Translations under genes and position numbers: made by a program
Shown here: positions 14,643-19,371 of the stretch, piece by piece
Layout: each line of letters starts with the position of its first letter
How positions within the stretch are numbered: the first letter of the stretch is position 1
The notes under the pieces: generated by a model
Told to the model about the DNA's origin: nothing
Databases searched by the model: none
The model's input: the letters and a program-made list of their open reading frames with translations, nothing else
DNA from: CAZMVY01 sp964569765
GTDB taxonomy: Bacteria; Planctomycetota; Phycisphaerae; UBA1845; PWPN01
Length of the DNA stretch: 19,371 nt
Assembly (NCBI GenBank): GCA_964569765.1
Contig: CAZMVY010000068.1
Coordinates: 1-19,371 of the forward strand
Reading direction: 5' to 3'

Positions 14643-15320
14643 TCACCTCCTGTTGACCTTGACCCGGGCGGGGACGATCACCTTGCCCCGCGAGGAACGG
14701 AAGCCCGGCTGGAGCGATTCGGCCACCGTCCCGTTCGCGAGGTCCGCGCGGTTCGTCTCTCCCACCGCCAGGTGAATCACCGGATCGAACGCCTCGCCGA
14801 CGCGGGCGTCATAACGGCGGACCTCGGCGCTGGCGAGGATCTGATCGAGCGCGGCAAGCCCGCGCCGGCAGAACTCTTCCTCCGTGCCATCCGACGACCC
14901 CCGGCCGTTTGCCCGCTGGTCCATCTCGTTACGCAACGAGATCAGCGGCGGCAACATCTCGGCAAGCTTCTCGTCCACGACTTCCGCGATCAGCCGCTGG
15001 AAGGTGGCCGTTGCGCGATCAAGCGGGGCCGTGCGGATAACCGCCTCCCCCCGCCCGCGCTGGGCAACCGCCAATTCGGTGATCGTGGCCATGGCCGTGC
15101 TCATCTGTTTGTTCAGGGAATCGACGGCGGCGGCGATATCGGCCTCTGCCCGAGCCAGGACGTCCGCAGGCGTACCGGGGGCGTGAGAAATCGGCGCCGC
15201 GCCGCCGCGCTTCGCCTTGGCGGCGGACGAGGCCGCGGAAACCTTCGTATCTGCCCTGGCGGTTCGCCGGCTGGATTCGGAGCCCTTCGGGCGCGAGGAC
15301 GCGATCTTCCGTGAAGACAT
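14643..15320 (-). CDS. GrpE-like nucleotide exchange factor, divergent
   Basis: A 225-residue protein recognised by its C-terminal GrpE beta domain: RVGEAFDPVIHLAVGETN (173-190), NGTVAESLQPGF (196-207) and KVIVPARVKV (213-222), which follow the GrpE pattern of G-x-x-FDP-x-x-H-x-AV, G-T-V, G-Y/F and V-x-x-P-A-x-V-x-V. It should release ADP from the Hsp70 encoded next to it. The rest is unusual: residues 1-45 are Ser/Lys/Arg/Ala-rich and disordered. The long GrpE dimer helix with its ENxRKR signature is missing and is replaced by helical segments at about 52-90 and 100-140. The ATG at 15318-15320 has AGGAG with a 7-base spacer, so the longer frame is rejected. It is the first gene of the pair, with a perfect -10 box about 90 bases upstream. 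No CIRCE operator is seen. The GrpE call is firm for the C-terminus only. Confidence 0.85.
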   Translation of the reverse strand: MSSRKIASSRPKGSESSRRTARADTKVSAASSAAKAKRGGAAPISHAPGTPADVLARAEADIAAAVDSLNKQMSTAMATITELAVAQRGRGEAVIRTAPLDRATATFQRLIAEVVDEKLAEMLPPLISLRNEMDQRANGRGSSDGTEEEFCRRGLAALDQILASAEVRRYDARVGEAFDPVIHLAVGETNRADLANGTVAESLQPGFRSSRGKVIVPARVKVNRR

Positions 15321-15410
15321 AGGCTGGCTCCTTCCACGCCGCTGAATGCCCCACGGCCGACCGCGCAGCCGCGAAGCCGCTGACCCCGCGGCGAAAGGAT
15401 CAACGATTGT

Positions 15411-15416
15411 ATTATA
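15411..15416 (-). promoter_or_regulatory. Perfect -10 box for the grpE-like/Hsp70 unit
   Basis: On the minus strand this is TATAAT; the -35 region (TTTTCC at 17 bases) is poor. It would start a transcript near 15404 with a leader of about 84 bases. On the plus strand the same spot reads TATTAT (15410-15415), a five-of-six -10 toward the sulfatase, so the two divergent genes may share overlapping promoters. Confidence 0.5.
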
Positions 15417-15525
15417 TGTCCTCCGGCTCCCGCGGAAAAGGCGTTGCGGCCGGCTTTTCATTCCGTCGCACTTCGTGCACAATCCGGGCGCGAGATTCGC
15501 GAACCGAAGACTCGGAGGAGGCCCC

Positions 15526-16920
15526 ATGAAACACCTGACGGCGGCGGCAATCGCACTCTCAGCGACCTTCCTGACGGCATCGAAGGCTCAGGCAGCCGAC
15601 CCGAAACCCCCGGCTCGTCCCCACATCCTCGTCATACTGGCGGACGACCTGGGGTGGAAGGACGTCGGCTATCACGGCAGCGAAATCCGCACCCCGGTCC
15701 TCGACAGACTCGCTGCCGCCGGCGTGCGACTCGAGCAGTTCTACGTCCAGCCGGTCTGCACACCCACGCGGGCGAGCCTCATGACCGGGCGGTATCCGAT
15801 CCGCTACGGCCTGCAAGTCGGCGTGATCCGGCCGTGGTCGGAGTACGGGCTGTCGCTCGAGGAGCGGATGCTGCCACAAGCCCTCAAGGCCGCCGGCTAC
15901 CGGACCGCAATCACCGGCAAGTGGCACCTCGGCTGCTACGAGAAGCCGTATCGGCCGCTGCAGCGCGGGTTCGACTGGCAATACGGCATGTACGGCGGGG
16001 CGATCGACTACTTCACGCACGAACGCGACGGCGGCCTCGACTGGCACCGCAACGAGAAGGCCCTCCGCGAAGAGGGCTACTCGACGAATCTGATCGCCCG
16101 CGAGGCCGTCCGCATCATCGAGGAGCACGACGTGAAGCAGCCGCTATTCCTGTATCTGGCGTTCAACTCGCCGCACGCCCCACTCCAGGCCCCGCCGGAA
16201 TATCTCGAACGTTACGCATCCATCACGGACCGGAACCGGCGCACATACGCCGCCATGACCACCTGTATGGACGACGCCATCGGTCGCGTCCTGGAGGCCC
16301 TGGAGAAGCGCGGCATGCGAGAGAACACGCTGATCCTCTTCTCCAGCGACAACGGCGGGCCGCTGCCTCTCGGCGCAAACAACGGCCCGCTCCGCGCCGG
16401 CAAGGGAACGGTCTACGAAGGCGGCGTGCGGGTGCCGGCCTTCGCCGTCTGGCCCGGCCGAATCCGGCCCGGCACGGTCGTCAACGAAATGCTGCATATC
16501 GTCGACTGGCATCCGACGCTGCTTAAGCTCGCCGGGGCCTCCCTGGAAGCCCCGCTGCCGCTCGACGGACGCGATGCCTGGCCGACGATGGCCGAAGGTA
16601 AGCCCTCGCCGCGTACCGAAATCCTGCACAACGTGACGCCCGACAACGGGGCGATCCGTTGCGGCGACTGGAAGCTTGTCGTGAATGCGCCGCGCGCCGC
16701 CCGCGGCGCCGAGGATTCGCCGTCGCCGAGCATCGAGTTGTTCAACATCGCCAGGGATCCGTACGAGAAAACGAACCTCGCGAACGAAAACCCGGAAAAG
16801 GTCAAGGAACTCCATTCGCGTCTCGATGCCTACGCGAAGGCCGCCGTGCCTCCCAAGGGCCGAGGCGGATCGATGCCCCGAGACTTTAAGGTTCCGAAGG
16901 TCTGGGGCGAGGAGGAGTGA
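15526..16920 (+). CDS. Exported arylsulfatase (ARSB-like, formylglycine type)
   Basis: Sulfate-ester hydrolase of 464 residues with a signal peptide (1-23, ending AQAA), so periplasmic or secreted. The Cys-type sulfatase signature CTPTRASLMTG begins at C78, which a formylglycine-generating enzyme would convert to the catalytic residue; P80 and R82 are conserved. The metal aspartates D40 and D41 are in LADDLGW. GKWHLG holds K132 and H134. FNSPHAPLQ and SSDNGG supply the remaining ligands, and AGKGTVYEGGVRVP is also diagnostic. The order of motifs, including RGFDWQYGMYGGAIDYFTHE, is closest to the arylsulfatase B/I/J group, which acts on sulfated amino sugars, but exact specificity cannot be read from sequence. 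The ATG has GGAGGAGG just upstream; a longer frame from 15346 is rejected because it puts residues before the signal peptide. No second sulfatase or activating enzyme is adjacent. Confidence 0.95.
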   Translation: MKHLTAAAIALSATFLTASKAQAADPKPPARPHILVILADDLGWKDVGYHGSEIRTPVLDRLAAAGVRLEQFYVQPVCTPTRASLMTGRYPIRYGLQVGVIRPWSEYGLSLEERMLPQALKAAGYRTAITGKWHLGCYEKPYRPLQRGFDWQYGMYGGAIDYFTHERDGGLDWHRNEKALREEGYSTNLIAREAVRIIEEHDVKQPLFLYLAFNSPHAPLQAPPEYLERYASITDRNRRTYAAMTTCMDDAIGRVLEALEKRGMRENTLILFSSDNGGPLPLGANNGPLRAGKGTVYEGGVRVPAFAVWPGRIRPGTVVNEMLHIVDWHPTLLKLAGASLEAPLPLDGRDAWPTMAEGKPSPRTEILHNVTPDNGAIRCGDWKLVVNAPRAARGAEDSPSPSIELFNIARDPYEKTNLANENPEKVKELHSRLDAYAKAAVPPKGRGGSMPRDFKVPKVWGEEE

Positions 16921-17216
16921 CCAGGCCGGGGGAATCGGTTCCGCCGCCGATCAAGGCGACGCAACGGCCGGAACCGGCGAAGGCCGGGGCGTGTGAACGC
17001 GGGGGGCGACATACGGAATGCACCGGTGGTACGCCGGCGACGCCGGGCGGGTGTGCGCGTATCCGTAACTCAAGCCGCTGCGCTCCGGCGGCCAAGTGCC
17101 GCGCCGAACAGCCCCCTTGGCCGCTTCTTTCGCGGTCTGGTCGTGTGCAAGGGGGCGGCGTATAATCCGCGTCGGTCGGCAACCGTATCCGGCCGAGCGG
17201 GAGCGGCCGTCTTGCT
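16921..17216. other. Intergenic region between sulfatase and propeller-LAB_N gene
   Basis: About 300 bases, very GC-rich. No gene is supported. The only clear signal is a perfect TATAAT at 17161-17166. Short inverted repeats such as GCCGG-AA-CCGGC lie after the sulfatase stop but without a T-tract. Confidence 0.45.
17161..17166 (+). promoter_or_regulatory. Perfect -10 box upstream of the propeller-LAB_N gene
   Basis: TATAAT in a region otherwise nearly free of A/T. The -35 is weak (TGGTCG at 17 bases). Transcription would start near 17173, about 44 bases before the GTG start at 17217, and would cover both the fusion gene and the overlapping glycosyltransferase. Confidence 0.5.
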
Positions 17217-18590
17217 GTGAGCGGATTCTTGCCTGCACGATTCAGAGTGCTGCCTTTTGCGATCAGCGTAGCCGCCCTCGCAGCGGCCGTGGCCATCGGC
17301 GCTGCGCTGGCCCCTCCGCGCACTGTGCCGGCCAAGCTCCCTGGCGCCCAAGCGCTCGCTTTGCCGCGCCCCGCCGGCGCCACCTACCACCCGGAGCACG
17401 AGACCGTGTTCGTCGTGGATCAGCACGGGGACATCGGCGAGTTCGATCTGACCGGCCGGCGGCGTCAACTGGCCTCCTTCGCCACGGGGCGTGACCTGGA
17501 AGGCGTAACCGTCGATCCGCGGACCGGCTGGCTGTACGTCACGGACGCGGGACCGCCACTCATCTACGAGATCGATATCGACCGCGACCCCGCTGAGGTC
17601 CGCCGCACCTTTGAGGTGCCGATGAGAGACGTGCTCGACGCCGCGTCGCGCGACGCCGTCGCCCCGGGCAAGGGCCTCACGGGCATCTGCTTCCTCCCTC
17701 CCGTCGGCAGCGAACGGACGGGGCATTTCATCCTGACGCACGGCGATGACTCGCTCGGCCTCATCGAGGTGGAACTCCCCCTGCGCGAGCGCGAGGGCAT
17801 ACCGGCGACCGCCGCGGAGCCGATCCGCGCCCGGTTCGTAAACCGGTACGACCTGGGCACGAACGATCTTTCCGATGTCACCTACGACGCGACGACGCGC
17901 AGCCTGCTCGTCCTGAGCGCCAAACGTCGCGAGTTGCTCTTCGTAAGTCTCGACGGCCGCATACTGGGGTTCCGCCAGTTCCCGCGCGTCGGCATGAACG
18001 GCCTCGCGCTGCTGCCGGATCGACGCCTGTTCGTCACGCTCGCCCGGGGCGGCCTGCAATGGCTCACGCCCGAGCAATGGGGCGACACGCTCCCCTCGTC
18101 GGCACGCCTCGCCGCGCCGTCGGCGGATCGCGTGGCGTCACGGCTGCCGAAGCCGTACTACGAAACCCAGCCGCAGGCCGTCGGCGATGAGTTGTTTCCC
18201 TACCGCCGCGCACGCTCGGACATCTGGCGATGGATTCCGAACGGCTGGATCGTCTTCGGATTCGGTGCGCAGTTCCTCTTCTTCATGCGATTCGCCGTAC
18301 AGTGGTACGCCAGCGAGAAGCGCAAACGCGTCACCATACCCGTTGCGTTCTGGTACATCTCGATCGCGGGAAGCGTGGCGATCCTCATTTACACCGTCCG
18401 CGGATTCCGCGCGAAGGACAGCGTATTTGTCGCGGGACAGGTGCTGGCCTGTGCCATCTATGTGCGAAACCTGATGCTGGTCTACCGCCGCCGGAGAGAG
18501 GCCCTCGCGCACAGGGACGACCGCCGCGGCGTGGTCGCGGATAACGGCACTCTGCAAAACGGTTTGGCCGCCGAGGTACCCGAGGACTGA
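17217..18590 (+). CDS. SdiA-regulated-type beta-propeller fused to LAB_N membrane domain
   Basis: A 457-residue membrane protein with two recognisable parts. Residues 11-31 form an N-terminal membrane helix. Residues 45-285 look like an SdiA-regulated (PF06977-type) propeller, with repeats such as DLEGVTVDPRTGWLYVTD (93-110) and DLSDVTYDATTRSLLVLS (217-234). Residues 340-425 match LAB_N (lipid A biosynthesis N-terminal, PF07578-type): GFGAQFLFFMRFAVQWYASE (348-367), IPVAFWYISIAGS (374-386) and GQVLACAIYVRNLMLVYR (407-424), which gives three helices. LAB_N proteins are usually short and sit with polyprenyl-phosphate glycosyltransferases. The propeller would face the periplasm if the N-terminal helix is an uncleaved signal-anchor. 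GTG start; the ribosome site is weak, and a nearby alternative start is possible. The gene overlaps the next by one base (TGATG). The fusion is unusual to my knowledge, and a role in coupling substrate sensing to envelope glycosylation is inference. Confidence 0.88.
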   Translation: MSGFLPARFRVLPFAISVAALAAAVAIGAALAPPRTVPAKLPGAQALALPRPAGATYHPEHETVFVVDQHGDIGEFDLTGRRRQLASFATGRDLEGVTVDPRTGWLYVTDAGPPLIYEIDIDRDPAEVRRTFEVPMRDVLDAASRDAVAPGKGLTGICFLPPVGSERTGHFILTHGDDSLGLIEVELPLREREGIPATAAEPIRARFVNRYDLGTNDLSDVTYDATTRSLLVLSAKRRELLFVSLDGRILGFRQFPRVGMNGLALLPDRRLFVTLARGGLQWLTPEQWGDTLPSSARLAAPSADRVASRLPKPYYETQPQAVGDELFPYRRARSDIWRWIPNGWIVFGFGAQFLFFMRFAVQWYASEKRKRVTIPVAFWYISIAGSVAILIYTVRGFRAKDSVFVAGQVLACAIYVRNLMLVYRRRREALAHRDDRRGVVADNGTLQNGLAAEVPED

Positions 18591-19371
18591 TGCCTGAGCC
18601 CGATCCGATCGCCGATTCGCCGCTTTCCTCGTCCGGCTGGAAGCCGCGCGCCGTTCACCTGGTCCTCGCGACGCTCGTGGCGGGGGGGATGTTCCTGTTC
18701 CGCCTCGCCCAGGACCTGCCCCTGAGCGCGGCGGAGTGTCTCGTGGGCCAGACGACACGCGAGATGGATGCTACCGACAACTGGCTCGTCCCGCGATTCT
18801 CCGACGAGCCGCAGCCGGCAAGACCCCCGCTGGCGTATTGGATGGCCGCCTTGTCGTGGCGGCTCCTCGGTCGGCTGGACGCCCTGAGCCTGCGGCTGCC
18901 TTCCGCCGTGGCCGGGTTCGGCTGTCTCCTCGCTCTGGGATCGCTGGCCCGGACCCTGTTCGGCCGGCGCGTTGCATTCGCCACGATGATCCTCTTCGCC
19001 AGCGCCGCCGGCACGCTCCACTACACACACGTCGCTACGGTGGACGCACAGCTCATGTTCTGGTGCCTGCTGAGCGTCCTGGCGTTCGAACACGGTCTCC
19101 GCTCGCAGAGCCGCCCGGGCCGCCGCGCGTGGCTTGCGACGTTCTACGCGTGCCTGGGCGTCGCGATGCTCGCCCGCATGCCGCTGCCGTTGCTGCTCGT
19201 GCCGCCGGGGCTGCTCGCGTATCTGTTTGTGACCCGCCGCATCGGCGAAGTCCCGCGGCTGTTCCTGCTGCCCGGTCTGGTCATTTTCACGGCCGTCTTC
19301 GGGTGGTGGATCATCGCGATCGGGCGGACGCCGTCCGTGGGCTTCGATTCGCTCCGGCTGACGTGGGAGCA
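18590..19371 (+). CDS. ArnT/PMT-like membrane glycosyltransferase, partial
   Basis: The first 260 codons of a multi-pass membrane protein of the GT83/PMT_2 type, cut by the window end. Such enzymes move a sugar from a polyprenyl-phosphate carrier to lipid A, glycans or protein on the periplasmic face. The first membrane helix is about 21-38. The periplasmic loop reads AAECLVGQTTREM (47-59) then NWLVPRFSDEPQPARPPLAYW (64-84), matching the family pattern of an acidic pair, REM, W-L-V-P and KPPLxYW. The first acidic residue of the usual DE pair is replaced by Ala (A48-E49), and the usual Lys before PP is Arg78. Several more helices follow. The ATG at 18590-18592 overlaps the upstream stop by one base, so translation is coupled to the propeller-LAB_N protein. 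The donor and acceptor cannot be named. Confidence 0.85.
   Translation, partial: MPEPDPIADSPLSSSGWKPRAVHLVLATLVAGGMFLFRLAQDLPLSAAECLVGQTTREMDATDNWLVPRFSDEPQPARPPLAYWMAALSWRLLGRLDALSLRLPSAVAGFGCLLALGSLARTLFGRRVAFATMILFASAAGTLHYTHVATVDAQLMFWCLLSVLAFEHGLRSQSRPGRRAWLATFYACLGVAMLARMPLPLLLVPPGLLAYLFVTRRIGEVPRLFLLPGLVIFTAVFGWWIIAIGRTPSVGFDSLRLTWE

Noticed and set aside
15321..15404. CIRCE-type heat-shock operator before the GrpE-like gene
   Set aside because: I looked for the TTAGCACTC/GAGTGCTAA pattern and found nothing similar.

Overview
The window is very GC-rich and densely coded on both strands. It looks chromosomal: I see no insertion sequence, phage gene, CRISPR array, tRNA or rRNA. The gene mix suggests a Planctomycetota-like bacterium or a related high-GC environmental lineage: an ECF sigma factor of the Sig-70_X6 type, a Cys-type sulfatase with a signal peptide, a long multiheme cytochrome c fused to TPRs, a glycine-rich RRM protein, and a LAB_N/GT83-type envelope glycosylation pair. 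This is inference from gene content, not from a marker gene.

Layout. (1) 14-4294, minus strand, read right to left: an MFS sugar porter, UDP-glucose 4-epimerase (galE), an RlmN/Cfr-type radical SAM rRNA methyltransferase, and an ECF sigma factor whose best start codon is ATA. (2) 4501-5755: a promoter, long leader, RRM protein and intrinsic terminator on plus, then a small conserved-looking protein on plus and a 61-residue basic protein on minus. (3) 6227-8237: a phosphodiesterase/alkaline-phosphatase-superfamily lipoprotein (minus), divergent from (4) an eight-heme cytochrome c with HEAT-like and TPR repeats (8238-10613). (5) 10653-10763: a 111-base nested palindrome that can fold as a cloverleaf. 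(6) 10928-13006: a large sodium:solute symporter with a TTG start. (7) 13049-15320, minus: a two-gene unit of a GrpE-like protein followed by a lid-less Hsp70. (8) 15526-16920: an arylsulfatase, divergent from the chaperone unit. (9) 17217-window end: a membrane protein fusing a SdiA-regulated-type beta-propeller to a LAB_N domain, overlapping by one base an ArnT/PMT-like glycosyltransferase that runs off the window.

How the genes fit together. Sugar uptake (MFS), UDP-galactose supply (galE), desulfation of sulfated glycans (sulfatase), solute uptake (SSS) and envelope glycan transfer (LAB_N/GT83) suit a polysaccharide-degrading cell with a modified envelope. They do not form one obvious operon. 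The parts most worth a second look are the divergent GrpE/short Hsp70 pair, the propeller-LAB_N fusion coupled to a glycosyltransferase, the cloverleaf repeat, and the apparent ATA start of the sigma factor. I see no clear evidence for a wholly new defence or mobile system.
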